Shown here: piece by piece, positions 34,095 to 46,579 of the stretch | How positions within the stretch are numbered: the first letter of the stretch is position 1 | Layout of the letters: the number at the start of each line of letters is the position of its first letter | From: Filosporella fistucella | Lineage: Eukaryota > Ascomycota > Leotiomycetes > Helotiales | Assembly: GCA_030077755.1 (NCBI GenBank) | Contig: JAQJZZ010000007.1 | Span: forward strand, 434,001 to 498,000 | Length of the DNA stretch: 64,000 nucleotides | Direction: 5' to 3' | The notes under the pieces: generated by a model | Database searches by the model: none | What the model was told of the DNA's origin: nothing | The model's input: only the letters and a program-made list of their open reading frames with translations | Program-made: the position numbers and the translations under genes

Positions 34095-35479
34095 TCTCGA
34101 ATAGAGCTAATCCTGATAGAATTGTAAAGAAACCATTTTGCAAGCGTATATGTTTGCATAGTGAAGAAAATCCGAGTTCGGGCAATCAATCACTTCTTTC
34201 CATAGTAGTCATGCATCGCCCTATTTTTTCTTATGCTTTACAGTCCTGCTCATATATGAAATCCTTGAGGACTTTGTACAAGCTCTTGAGAGGAAATATC
34301 TCGAGGCGGTTAATAATTTATTGCATATAGTTACAAGACTAATGTCCTTAGTCTATCTGGGGTATTACCTCTGTACAAAGTCCAGCCAACTCGTGCACTT
34401 TCACCCCAGCGCCTTCTTCTGTTGCATATTGAGTCCCATACATCCCTTGATTCCCGCTCATAATTCCTACATTTAAGGACCCGGAAGGGAGGAAAACTGG
34501 GCATATCGATTTCTTTGTTGCGTGAAACATGCTTCTTTTTGTCCTAACTTTACTAGGTACAATATGTCGTTGTCGTCATGTTTTTATATATTGTCCGTTG
34601 GATGTATCTACTATTATATATGAGATGAAATGATACAAGTCAACCATAGGTGGCATTCTAAGTAAATGTTATAGATCATTGGCATACTATAAGCCAAGGA
34701 GCTTGAAATGAGGAGCGTGTATGTTCTCACCTTGCTTGGTCCGAATTGTAGCCCGATAAATCGCCCAGGACAAGCAAAATCACCTTCTGTTACCTTGCCA
34801 TCCCCAAAAACGATCAACTCCCTACCCTCCATCCCCCAAAAATTCCCCAAAACAGCAAAACCGGCCCTCCTGACTCCCTCTAGCCTCCTCCACCACCCCC
34901 TCCAACATACTTTTGTTGCAAATCGCGCCGAAATTAATAGGGGAAAATAGACTGTCTCGCTTGGTTTTAGTTTAGCATAGAGCATCTTCAACTCCCTATT
35001 GATAAGGATTTCAGATGTGCAACAAAACTTGCAAAGATGCCTGAATTGCAGTTTTGGGAATAGAGGCTATAAATGGGCTAGTATTGGGGGCTTTCAGTAT
35101 TTCAAAGGGGGAAAGTGCACAACAAGGTTTTAGAACGGGATCTTGGATAGGTGATGAAAGTGAATATTTGCTGAGAGCGGCGCTTTTCTGAGAAATTTGG
35201 CAACGAGAGGTGAGAATAGATGGACTGAAGTCAATATTTCCATCCTGTGGAGTTTGGCTTTTATTTATCGGGAGGGAAATGCATAGGAAACTCCTGCTTG
35301 GTTTTGACTCATGACATGTTCCTCCGGACTTCAGCACCATCGAGCTTCAAGAAAATAATATGGAAGAAACGCTATACTTGTTTTTATCTGAAGCAAATAG
35401 CGTGGAACTTCTTCATGTCACACCCTTAGATCGAATTTCGCTTCGTGGCAGTGGAGCAGAACTGTTCATATGAATGAGC
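34095..35479. other. Intergenic, 1.4 kb
   Basis: Only short unsupported ORFs. A C-rich stretch lies at about 34800-34915 on the + strand. No gene seen. Confidence 0.5.
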
Positions 35480-37106
35480 TCAATTCCTCAAGACCAAGTC
35501 CAAAAGTCCAGCAAGTTTACTTAAACTCTCCCAAACCGACTGAGCTTCCTTGTTGCCGTCCTTACTCCCCGCCTCACTTCCCCATTTCTTCAGTTTCAGT
35601 CCTTTCTCTCCCATCACTTCTAGCGCACCATCCGCCTCTTCTAGTTCACCTTTCACGCCTCCCAAAAAGGTACTTTCACCTCCGTATGCCTTGGCTCCCT
35701 CGTCCATTACTACAACCATACAAACCCACCACGCAGCCACAAAATCAATATCCTGACACACCTTCGCCACATCAGGTGCCCCACTTCCAAACCAAGCAAT
35801 GCTTTCTCTCAATTCTTCCTCATCCATTGATGCGACATTTTTGAGAAGTTTCGCGGTGGTGTAGAGTCGAGTGATGAGAGCCGGGTGGAAAGATTGAGCG
35901 TAGGTATAAAGATCTGAAGTGAGGAACAGCGAGAGGGAGATGATGAGGCAAGCAAGGTATGAGGAGTTGGAGAGATACTGGAGGTATACGTTGTGCAGAA
36001 CACTTGGATATGGTGGGAATGCATATAACTTCGCTGCGGTGATTGGTTCGAGGTCTCTATTGAGAGTGTTTTTGAGTTGGAAGAGAGAGCGAGTTTGGGG
36101 ATCTGGGATAACGATTGGAGTTTTGCAGAGCTTGTCGTGCTCGCTAGTCTTAGTCAGTTTTGTTGCATCATCGATGATAGTCTTATAGCTGCATAAATGA
36201 CTAAGTTTTGAAGACCTCGTATGCGTATTGCGATTCTGGTGGCGCAAAAATGATTGATATGTCGATTCGTCCTTGCTACATTTCTCGCAACTGCAGGTGA
36301 AGAAATATCGTCCCTTTAACTCAGGTTGCCTTTGACTGAGTAGTTGAGTGGAGTCAATGTATGAGATGAAAATTTCTTCATCCTTTTTGATGGGAGTCAG
36401 ACACCGGAGGGTGGTTTGTCGTCCGTCAAAAACGATGAAGGCATTTGGTGAGCAGGAGTGATTTGCAAGAGCCATAATTGGCGAGAAGAAAAGTCCGATC
36501 GGAGTAGAATCTGGCAAAGTCGCTCGAAACGCATTTGTCGACATCTGGAGAGATTGTTAGTAAAATTACAAGACAGATATGAGGGTGGCATACTCTGCAC
36601 ATCACTTCGAGAGCGACCTGCATCATCTCATCTTTTAATTGACAAAATCCCAGGCTCGCTCTAGCCTGAAGCACAATCTCATCCCATCTCTTCTCATCTT
36701 TTTTTAGATCCTCCATATGACTCTCCAACGTCAACCACTCCGGGTCCATATTCTTGCCGTAACGATGCTTCAATAAAATGTGCATGAGACCTCTGACCGC
36801 TGTGGGCGGCACATCTGGTAGTTTCTGCAAGATATAACACTCTCTATTATGAATGCCTTGGCCTTTCCAATCCGCTTTTTGACATACTGGAGAACAATAG
36901 TAAGGCACTTTGCAAGATGAGCATCGCTTCAAGGTTTCCGAAGGCTGGAAGCAGAATGAGCAAATTTCTGAGAGTGCAGACTTTTCAGGGATGAGAAGAT
37001 AGGCTGTCGGGATATGAATCAATAAAGAGCCAGCTTCAACGTTTTTGTTTGCTGCAAGACCGTTGCCGTAAGGCGTGATAGTGAGACGAGTATGGTTAAC
37101 AGCCAT
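35480..37106 (-). CDS. SET and MYND domain protein (SMYD-like)
   Basis: Exons 37106-36594 and 36544-35480 give 525 aa; the 49-bp intron has GTATGC, CTAAC and CCAG. The protein has the split-SET layout of SMYD lysine methyltransferases: an N-terminal SET piece (YGNGLAANKNVEAGSLLI), then the MYND zinc finger (CSFC, CSSCKVPYYC, CQKADWKGQGIHNREC), then SET core ANHSCSPNAF, with the NHSCxPN S-adenosylmethionine motif and the EEIFISYID catalytic Tyr region. The post-SET Cys cluster FTCSCEKC follows, then a helical C-terminal domain. The substrate, histone or other, cannot be told. ATG 37106 (MAVNHTRL) is favoured over 37130, since it begins where the fold starts; the upstream in-frame ATG adds eight residues. 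Confidence 0.9.
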
Positions 37107-37704
37107 TGTGAGACTGGTTTCGCGGAGCAAGTTTAATACTCAGCTGCTGGCTTAGGTTTTGAAGGCCAACACGGAAAATGCCTGGGAACGTTATTTGAAG
37201 ACGAACACCAACTGAAGAAACAATTAAACTTCAACCCGGGTTGACTCTCATATCTAAGTATCCCAGGCCGGTTGTTGATATTGTATCCAGCAGAATCCAA
37301 ATGGGGGAGGATTTTCAAATAGGCGGTAATCACGTGATACCCATCTTTGCCAGACCTGTTTCTGTTCGGCTTTAATTTCACCGCATACGAAACTCATCTT
37401 GCTAGCTCTAGGGTCGATTCAATGGTATCTAGCTACCGCTTAATCAAACATGATGTGAGGTAACAGAACTCGTTTCTCAAACATTCGGAAAAAGCGTATC
37501 AAATTACTTGATTGGCTGGTGAATCTGCCAAGGCGAATCTAGACATCATTGCTCCTTATTATTTTGGCTAATCGACTATCTACAGGGAGGAAATATCTAG
37601 GAAAGTTAAATGAAAATATTTGAGAGTACTTTCAGCTCTGCCTAGCCTCTTTCATTTGGAAATATTTGGGAAGTTCCAACTAGGCAAGATCACGTTGAAA
37701 CTAC
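37107..37704. other. Intergenic between SMYD and PAN genes
   Basis: No gene seen. Both flanking genes are on the - strand, so this includes the SMYD promoter and the trailer of neither strongly marked. Confidence 0.5.
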
Positions 37705-38978
37705 CTATGCAACAGTGCTGTAAATTCCTCCATCTCCTCCACCAACGACGACCGTACTCGTGGTTGTGACTGTATATAAGACAACTTTCGTACTCGTTCT
37801 CAAGGTCTGCTTTTTATCAGCACAAGACTTTCACTTGTAAGTCACCAAACTTACTGTAAGTGTCGCGTAGGTGGCCACTGGTTGAATAGCAAGTACTGTA
37901 GCAGCTGGAGCGAGAGTTGGGAGAATACACTCGCACACCTCAGAAAGGGTTACTGTGCCGAATGGCTTCAAGAACCATGGAATGCTGACAGTGGCAGCGC
38001 GTGGGGCAACTCGAGTGACTGTCATAGTTGAGTCAAGTGTTGCTGCCTTGGTAGTAGCTGCCGCTGGGGCTGCTCCTGCGCATCCGGCCTGGGTATGTCA
38101 GCATCTGTGCATATCAGAAGTGGCATAAGACTTACTGGCAACAAATCTGGGCACCCCCTATCGTAGAAAGTGAATGGAGAGCTGGCTCCAACAATAGTGT
38201 TATTGCTAGAAGCATCGGTCTTGTACAGATTACACGCAGGCGTTACAGTAGTGTTATCTTGAGCTTGGAAACTCTTGCAAAGGGGGTTAGCCAAACACAA
38301 TTGATGGCAAGTGTATGGATCAGCTGTTGTGGCGAAGAGATTATTCTCCGCATATCCCCAGCCTGGAATACCACAGCTCTGTCCTGTAGCCGGAATGGGA
38401 CAATATGACACCTGTGTGGTTGTTGGTGTGGCGGCTGGTCTAGAATCAAGTCAGGTTATCACATCTATCGGATGATATCGAGGACTTACTTTGTGCTAGT
38501 ACGGATTGCAGTTGTGGTGGCTGTCGACGAAGTTGAAACAGTGACTATGGCAGTGACTGTCACTTTGGTTCCATAATAGCTCGTAGTTGTACTTGTTACA
38601 GTTGACTGGATGAGGGCCGAACAGAACTTGTAGAAATCGAAATCAGGTTCTCTGCTGGCATATCAGGCTTATTCATACGTGAAAGTTCATATCTTACGGA
38701 TTGCCAGTTGGCGACGGACCTGTACCCGTCTGTACAAGATTGTACGAATCCATACATTCTGGAGATGTGTTTCAGCACGTGATCTGAATTTTCCTCTCGC
38801 TCAGTTGCTTACTGCTTGGCCTCGTCGCATATTCCAAAGCCTCAGCTGCCAAGTCTCTTGCACCAGGAGAACCTCTCTTCACAGAGCCGATTGGAGCGTC
38901 ATACACGATCCCATTTTTCATATATGGCTTCCCCAAGACCAAACCCGCGAGGGCCGTTAAGATAATTGCAGACTTCAT
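37705..38978 (-). CDS. Secreted PAN/Apple-like Cys-rich protein
   Basis: Exons 38978-38813, 38758-38698, 38651-38490, 38439-38136, 38088-37855 and 37806-37705 sum to 343 codons (342 aa). Signal peptide MKSAIILTALAGLVLG, then a region with a KR site (GSVKRGSPGARDL) that could be cleaved. Next are KCMDSYN, FYKFCSALIQ and a Thr/Ser-rich stretch. A Cys-rich domain around residues 140-230 has CHQLCLANPLCKSFQ and ACNLY, the pattern of PAN/Apple modules that bind proteins or glycans. After it come LSEVCECILPTL and a final Thr/Val-rich tail. It has no enzyme motif, so a wall or host-surface binding role is inferred. Five introns of 46-54 bp is a high number for a secreted protein of this size. Confidence 0.75.
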
Positions 38979-40492
38979 GGCGGCGACGGTATGAAGAGGA
39001 ACAAAAAGAGAAGAAAATTCGAAGGCGGGACTGATCAATAGAACTTAGCGAAGATAGCGGGCGAGTATTGAAGAATAGCAACCGACAACAGGGAATATGG
39101 TATATATAACAGGATAGCATGTTGGCTTCTAGCTATATACCAATCTGGATGAATGAGACCCCTCCTTGTCAATAAAGCCTTCGACTAGTTTGGTTGTTCT
39201 GATCTGGACCGGTGATGCTATTGATCTAAAATTTGTACATCAATACGAGATAGGGCAAATATTAGCCTGAAACTCGGGAAGCTATTGATCCATATTGCAA
39301 ACACAAAATATATATAAATATCTCGCAACGGATATTGGCGACATTTCGATATTGCATGAGAGGCGGTAAGGGTCCAATCGGGTATTTTCCAGACTTTGCA
39401 GATTTTCCAGCCGGTAGTTTGGGCGACGGAGGATGTGCAGCCAGAATGGGACGAATCTGGGGTAGCCCTAGTCAAGGCACACGCGGTCCTGTAGATGTAA
39501 TAAACTTTAAGGTGCCGTTCCTGTCAAGAAATGAGACGTTGCGGATCGGGTGAATGAAAAATGGGCAATATTGAGGATGTGGACAACGATCCTATGCGAG
39601 ATTCGACGCCAACTGGATTTTTGTGGAAATGCACCCAACGAATTGGGACAGTATCTTCTGCGATTTCATATGAGATGCATCTACGGTGGGAAGCCCCCCG
39701 AGGATGGAATTATGGGAGAATGTTTCCACGGCTCCTCCTTCCGATGGTGTGCTGACCATAAAGACCATCAGCCATGCCGTGTGTCGAAGCCTTCTTACGT
39801 TCGCTTGCGAATATCGCCATCATTTGCATCTAGCAATGTGTGCCTAGGTGAATGCATATGTAACATTCCAATTCATCTGTTAGCAGAAAAAGCTCGTGTC
39901 TCATGGTGAGCAGACCATACCAGAACATGGAACGTATCAATTGCGGGCTCTTGGTCGAACGCAGATTCAACTGCCTCCTGTACTGCTGAAAAATGAGATC
40001 ATTGATCTTCTGGGTCGAAGAAGCGTTGGCTTAAGGTACCTATGGCTTCATGATGGTTCTTTACTGGGTGCCGACCTCGCACCACATTGGATGTGACGCT
40101 TCCGCCCTCATCTGTAAAAAGAGGCAAGGGAAATCCAACAGTATGGAAAACATCTAATAGTCTCGAGGATTGGCGCCGAATGCATTATAAGAAGTGCAGC
40201 TTGATGCAACGAGATTGTACAAATGGAGCAAAAACTAGGTTGGGTTGTGGCAACAAATGAGTTATTGAACGAAACTTGGAAACCACTTGGTGCCTTAGCA
40301 GAGAGGGCTTGCCAAAGAGCTCGCGATTGGAGAAGTACCAGACCAATGGCCCTGGAACCTAATATTAGCTTTTAAATCGGGAAATAAATATCTTGGTGAG
40401 GATAAGGCGGAGCCATCGCCATTGCCCTAATTCATTATGCTACCCGAAACACCTACGCCGCTAGTATACATCCACCAGTCCTTGCCAGACGT
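38979..40492. other. Intergenic, 1.5 kb, with TATA of the PAN gene
   Basis: Holds the TATATATAA run at 39101-39109, about 125 bp upstream of the PAN gene start on the - strand. ORFs at 39335-39909 (+) have many Cys and Trp but no known family and no splice evidence, so they are not called. Confidence 0.5.
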
Positions 40493-42137
40493 CTAGTTGT
40501 ATTGCATGTATGTAGCAGTAGAATTGAACTTCAAGTTCCCCTTAATGACCTTGTCGACCGCACTCAAGAAGTCCTTCTCGGTAGCAACCTTTCTTCGTGC
40601 ACGAATCGCAAACATACCCGCCTCTGTGCAGACACTCCTCAGCTCGGCACCAGTTGAATTTGGGCAGAGACGTGAAATCAGCTCCCATCTGATATCGCGT
40701 TCAACAGACATGCTCTTTGCATGAATCCGGAGGATATTTGCACGCCCCTCAAGATCTGGCAGAGAAAATTCGATTTTTCTGTCGATACGGCCAGGTCTCA
40801 TCAGAGCAGGGTCCAGAGTCGACGGTCTGTTAGTGGCGAACATGACCTTGATATTTCCTCGAGCATCGAAACCATCCAGTTGTGTGATGAGCTCCAACAT
40901 AGTTCTTTGGACTTCGTTGTCTCCTCCAGCTCCATCATCGAAACGGGCTCCTCCAATAGCATCGATTTCATCGAAAAAGATAATGCATGCCTTCTTCGTC
41001 CGTGCCATCTCAAAAAGTTCACGGACCATTCTAGCTCCCTCTCCAACATATTTCTGTACCAATTCACTTCCAATGACCCTGATGAATGTGGCGTCTGTTC
41101 TGTTTGCGACTGCTCGAGCGCAAAGAGTCTTTCCAGTTCCTGGAGGTCCATAGAGTAAGGCTCCCTTTGGTGGATCAATACCTAGATTTACGAATCGTTC
41201 GGGGGAGAGCAGAGGCATCTCCACCACCTCACGTAATTTTTCGACTTGTTCTTTGCAGCCTCCAACATCTCCATATGTAACATCAGGCTTCTCTTCGACT
41301 GTCATCATCGTAACACTAGCATCGATCTTCGGAGGTAATGGAAGGAGAATCTGATACTTGTTGCGGTCGACACTGAAAATAGCGATTAGTTGGCGACTGG
41401 GTCAGGTTTCCAATTTGCTTACCCAACTCTCATTCCCTCCTCGATATCTGTGGGACTCACTCGCTCTCCGAGATTGACGACAAATTTTGCTATTTGTTTG
41501 ACGTTGATGACATATTTGCTCTTCTCTGGGTCCTTCTCGTCTTGAATAATCTTGGTACATCTCGCAACTTGTAATGGTTGCTCTTCGGACATGCGTTGTC
41601 TGTCTGCTGCAACATCCCAAAGATGCGGAGGTGCTAACCCGGTATCTGATTCCTGATCGATGTCAATACCATCCCAGAATATGAATGTGTTGCCCGTACC
41701 TTCACGCCTATCTTTTCGTTGACACTGGTCTGTTTCTCCTTGATCTGTTGCTCGAGTTTCTTCAGTGCAGCAGCATAGGGAGCAGCGCCATATGTTTTTA
41801 AGACTTGAATATCCCTGGGAATGTTAGTACATATGCCGAAGGATGGCATAGGTTGCGACCTACTCATCAGACAGAGGTGTGATCTTCTTCTCTTCTATCT
41901 CATCGTCCGCGAACTTATGGAAAATCAGCACGCCACACTTTTGAACTGCATCTGCCGGAGGAACTCACCTTCTTTTGGTACTTCTCCCAATCTGCTCCCT
42001 GGGCGCTATTGATATTGTCAGCTGTGGGTTCTAAGATGGTTCTTGGTGTTGTTGCCAGTTGCTGGATATCCAGAGCATGCGCAGAACTCCAAAACTGAAG
42101 AATAGTAATGGATCATGGCAAATTCGTACCTAGGCAT
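40493..42137 (-). CDS. RPT1: 26S proteasome regulatory ATPase Rpt1 (PSMC2)
   Basis: Exons 42137-42130, 42005-41969, 41913-41864, 41814-41700, 41652-41423 and 41372-40493 give 439 aa. One of six AAA+ ATPases of the 19S base that unfold and feed substrates into the 20S core. Seen: an N-terminal coiled coil ([22 protein letters not shown]), the OB part ([22 protein letters not shown]), [20 protein letters not shown], Walker A GPPGTGKT near residue 222, Walker [21 protein letters not shown] (Arg finger region), and the Rpt1-type C terminus TYMQYN. The first coding exon is only 8 nt (ATGCCTAG), and five introns cluster in the first third. The long intron 1 (124 bp) ends in a clear CTGAC and TAG. 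It is divergent from CCT4. Confidence 0.97.
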
Positions 42138-42425
42138 CTTTAAAATCTGTAGATATTGGGGGAGCTGTCAGAATGGTATGAAGTTGTTGATATTCGCGTT
42201 GTTCTGGGAGATGTGAGGCAAGGCAAGGCAAGCTATGGAAACGCGGCGACAGGGCAGCAAAGTGAATTAACCGAACAAGGCTAGACCCAACTTTAAAAAG
42301 TGTCGTGGGAAAATCGACTTGGAGGACGCGGTGGAAGAGGTAGCGTACGCGACGACTGCTATTCACGACATACTAAGAATTAATTTCACATTTGATCTTC
42401 TAAAGTCGTACCAGAAGATTTCAAG
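42138..42425. promoter_or_regulatory. Bidirectional promoter, RPT1 / CCT4
   Basis: Only 288 bp separate the two start codons. The stretch holds a GGCAA tandem (GGCAAGGCAAGGCAAG, about 42217-42232). I see no exact copy of the yeast proteasome element GGTGGCAAA. Shared control of a proteasome and a chaperonin gene is an inference. Confidence 0.6.
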
Positions 42426-44267
42426 ATGGCTCTTACGCAAGCTTCTGGAAATTCCGGCAATGCTGCTTTCAAGGTAAGCAGTTTTGAAGCTCCAAAACTT
42501 TTTGATAGAGCTAACATGCGCAACAGGACAAGGAGAAGCCTATGGCTGTGCGAACTGCGAATATTGTAGCTGCACGAGGTATGATGACCTTGAAGCTTCG
42601 AGCTCGATATACTGACATTTGGAAGCTCTCGCAGATGCTATTCGGACATCGTTAGGTCCTCGTGGAAGTAGGTAGACACATTCGAAAAGAGATCCTCTGC
42701 TGACCAAATTTTAGTGGACAAGATGATACAGAATGGCAAGGGACAAACTATAATCACAAATGACGGCAATACGATGTTGAAGAGCATGTCGGTGTTACAT
42801 CCTTCGGCGAAGATGTTGGTAGATTTATCTGCAGCACAGGATGTTGAGGCTGGTGACGGAACCACATCAGTTGTGGTGATTGCAGGAAGCTTATTGGGGG
42901 CTGCGGACAGGTTACTTGGAAAGGGTATACATCCATCAGTCATTGCAGAATCTTTCCAGAGAGCTGCAGCAGCAGCGGTTCAAGTGCTTCACGACATGTC
43001 CCACCCAGTCTCCCTCAACGATACCACAGCTCTTCTTCAAGCCGCCACTACTTCTCTTTCTTCCAAGATCGTTTCACAACATTCGAACCTACTTGCTCCT
43101 ATGGCTGTGAACGCCGTCACAAAAACGATCGATATCAAGACCGCCGATAACGTCGACTTGAAGAATATCAGAATATTGAAGAAAGTTGGAGGGACAATTG
43201 AGGATAGCGAGATGGTAGAAGGACTTGTCCTGGACCAACCAGTTGTGAAGAGTGGTGGTGGACCCGTTAGAATGGAGAAGGCCAAAATCGGTCTGATTCA
43301 ATTCCAGCTTTCACCCCCTAAACCAGATGTATGTTGAATTTCCCCTTCTCGAATTTTTTACTAAAAGAAGTAGATGGAAAATCAAATCGTCGTGAACGAT
43401 TACCGCCAAATGGACAAGATTCTAAAGGAAGAGCGTACATACCTGCTGAACATGGTCAAGAAGATCAAGAAGGCGAAGTGTAATGTTCTCTTCATACAGA
43501 AGTCCATTCTCCGTGACGCAGTCAATGATCTCTCTCTCCACTTCCTCGCCAAACTCAACATCCTCTGTATCAAAGACATTGAGAGAGATGAGGTAGAATT
43601 CATTTGCAAATCTACTGGCTGTAAGCCAATCGCCGATATCGACTCATTCTCCGAAGATAAGCTAGGAAGCGCAGATCTCATCGAGGAGGTCCAAACCAAT
43701 GGATCTAGAATCGTCAAGGTTTTGGGTACAAAGAGTGCAGGCAAGACTGTCAGCATTGTGTGCAGAGGAGCAAATACCTTGATTCTCGATGAGGCAGAGA
43801 GAAGTTTACACGATGCTCTCTGTGTTATTCGATGCTTGGTGAAGAAGAAGGCTTTAATCGCTGGTGGAGGTGCACCTGAGATCGAGATTGCTGCTCAGCT
43901 TTCCAAACAATCAAGAGCATTGAAGGGAACCGAGGCAATCTGCTGGAAGGCATTTGCTGATGCCATGGAAGTCATTCCCACTACCCTAGCCGAGAACGCT
44001 GGATTGAACAGCATCAAGGTCGTCACAGAACTGAGACACAGACATGAGTTTGGCGAAAAGAATGCTGGTGTCAGTATCAAGAGTGGAGGTGTAAAGAACG
44101 ATATCGGTGATGAGAATGTTCTCCAACCACTTCTTGTGAGCACGAGTGCGGTGGAGTTGGCTGCAGAGACCGTGAAGATGATATTGAGGTAAGTGTTCCG
44201 AATTTCATAGCTGCTGAGCTTCTGCTAACTTTCTATCAGAATAGATGATATCGCCCTGTCACGGTAG
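42426..44267 (+). CDS. CCT4: Chaperonin TRiC/CCT subunit delta
   Basis: Exons 42426-42473, 42527-42578, 42626-42667, 42715-43328, 43374-44188 and 44240-44267 give 532 aa (yeast Cct4 is 528). It is one of eight subunits of the double-ring cytosolic chaperonin that folds actin and tubulin. Seen: [23 protein letters not shown], the ATP motif [28 protein letters not shown] (delta-type apical domain region), and the C-terminal ATPase motif GGGAPEIEI. Introns are short, with GTAAGC, GTATGA, GTAGGT, GTATGT and GTAAGT donors. Intron 4 ends directly before the ATG of MENQ, which fixes the join. The last exon is 28 nt (IDDIALSR). Full length with no missing residue. Confidence 0.97.
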
Positions 44268-46579
44268 AGGAACGAAGGCAGGAGGATATGACTCATGATA
44301 ATTGTAGAAAACTTATGTAGCAATATCAAATGGAAGTCATTAAGTCCTTGATGATTTGTCCTGTTCTTCCCAAGTTTACATGCGCCACAATTTGAAATTG
44401 ATATTTCCCGTCATCAATACTGATTCATTTGTGTCACCTATTTGACCCATACATCATTGGCCCTTCATGAATATAGCTTCTCACACAATGTACTTTCATC
44501 TCATCCCTCAAGTCATCATACCTTCATCCACCGACAAGTGATGAAAGGCAATTTAGTAATTGGCAGTAACCAAGATTGACGATGGAGTTCCCTCTCGCTT
44601 GTTGACTCAAATCTCATCCATCAAATACCAGCTTCTCGCTGTCCTTCTCGGCTCTGATTCTTCGCGTTCTTCTCGTTGTTTAAAAACCTCGTAAGGACGG
44701 GCTTTGAACTATTCAACGGCCCGCTGCTCACAACCGTCGCCCACCGGAAATCTGACAGCTCTTTACTCTCGCTATCCGTAGTGATTATGGTGTATATATA
44801 GGTGAACTGTGCAAGATAGAATTAAAGCTCCGAGGAAAGTGAGTGGAAATTCGTAGATACTAATGTGAATCTTGAAAGTGAATATTGAAAATGAATATCT
44901 TAGTCCTTGCTTAGGATTTTTCTGATTCTACCTCGGTCCTAACACCGAACAGTTTCGGTATATAAACATATCTCTTTGTGCAATAGATATTTCCTTTCAC
45001 TAAATTGGCAGATGTGCTTTTGGCATGCAACGGGAGATGAGGGTTCGCGAGGCGTCGAGAAGATCAGTATCTTAGAAGGCTAAGGGACAGGGGGTGATGG
45101 TGCCTATGTATGAAATATATTCTTGAAGTACATTCTTAATAATATTATTGAAAATTATGGAAATCGAATATCTCTTATTCTACCTTCTACCCCATCCTAA
45201 CCGTCAATACTCGACAGTTGCATATATTGACAACAATTTGAGTCTTTGACAATTGATAGCGCCTCTAATTGACGAACGCATACCTTGTATAGTTAATACA
45301 AACAGAAATTCTCTCGTCGCCTCCGATTTGGTATGTCCAACTCGGGGTCCGTCTATCTCCTCGCGGGCGTGTTGGAAACACGTTGGGCAGGAATGGCGAA
45401 GCAAAGTCTCGTTGTCGATACAGATTTGTAGTGCAAGTAGATTATATGTTCACAGAAGGAAAATAATGTCCCCGCTTCAAAGGACAATAAACTTGAATCT
45501 CTGGGAGACGATGAGGGGTGGGAGGTGAAGTGATCATAGAATGGAATCACTATCCTTACTACCAAATCTCAACCTCAATTCCAACTGTGTAGTCCTAACT
45601 CCACTTATATCACTATTCCCTTTCAATTTCCGCTGGTTTATCCTCTTTTGTCTTACCTATTACAATTTTCATGATGAATTTGTATGTAGATTAAAATGGA
45701 TGAGGAAGATTTACTCACTTACCTTCCATCTATAATTGAATTTCATCCTCTCCCTAGAAATTCACTTTTACCTTCACTTTCGCTACCTCCTGCCACGCTG
45801 TAAGCAAATTCAAAGTCTTAGATGAATATTTCATGAGTATTAAATACCTACTTCCTCAAGAGCAGCCTTCTTTTCTCTCAAATGAACAATATTTACATAA
45901 ACAATATATATTTGTTTGGAAAAACCTAGAGGTTACTTTAAGGTGTTGTATCTCCTATATTGGCCAGAAAGCTGACAGGAAGAGCGGCTCTCAAAAGGGG
46001 AACTAAATATGTGACTAAAATATGAAACTGGGATAGAAGATTTTGAAGAAACTGTAGTCATCATTCTTCGAAAGTTCTAGAAGTACTGTCAACTATTCAG
46101 ACCGCCAATAATTAAAACTGTCGTTAGCAACTTAAATGTCTTTGATATTGAAATAAATATCTTTCATCTCAAGTTCCCTACCTAAAAACTTTCTTAATAA
46201 CGTCTATCCTAGTGGCATGAATGCGATGTTTATAGCCCTCAATTTTTCGTTCTTCGAAGGGACATAATCGATCCTCTCAACCGCTGTGTTTTGTTTGCGT
46301 GTCAAAGGTCGAAGCTAGGCGACGATGGATGTTTACATATCTGGAGATCTTGAGGCACTTGCTATGACTAGGATAGTGAATCCTCAAAATTCAATCAGAA
46401 GAGCAATTTCAGACTTCATACAAATTGCACATGCTATCAATATATGTACTTTTGACTTCTGTATTCATGCTAAAATAGGCAAGAAACCCAGGATCCAACT
46501 ACTGCTATGCTACAGGGCTGAAACCCACCAACCGAGCCACCCATTCAACGCAAAACGCAAATGAAATATGGAACGCAAT
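44268..46579. other. AT-rich 2.3-kb convergent intergenic region
   Basis: No gene is recognised; ORFs at 45253-45735 and 46325-46564 look random. Two related stretches, about 44885-44990 and 45130-45255, share the block order TATTGAAAAT, GAATATCT, ATTCTACCT, CCTAAC and CAGTT, which suggests an old direct repeat. Confidence 0.5.

Noticed and set aside
39335..39909. Cys/Trp-rich ORFs, two frames overlapping
   Set aside because: I could not join them by splice signals or match a family, so they were not called.
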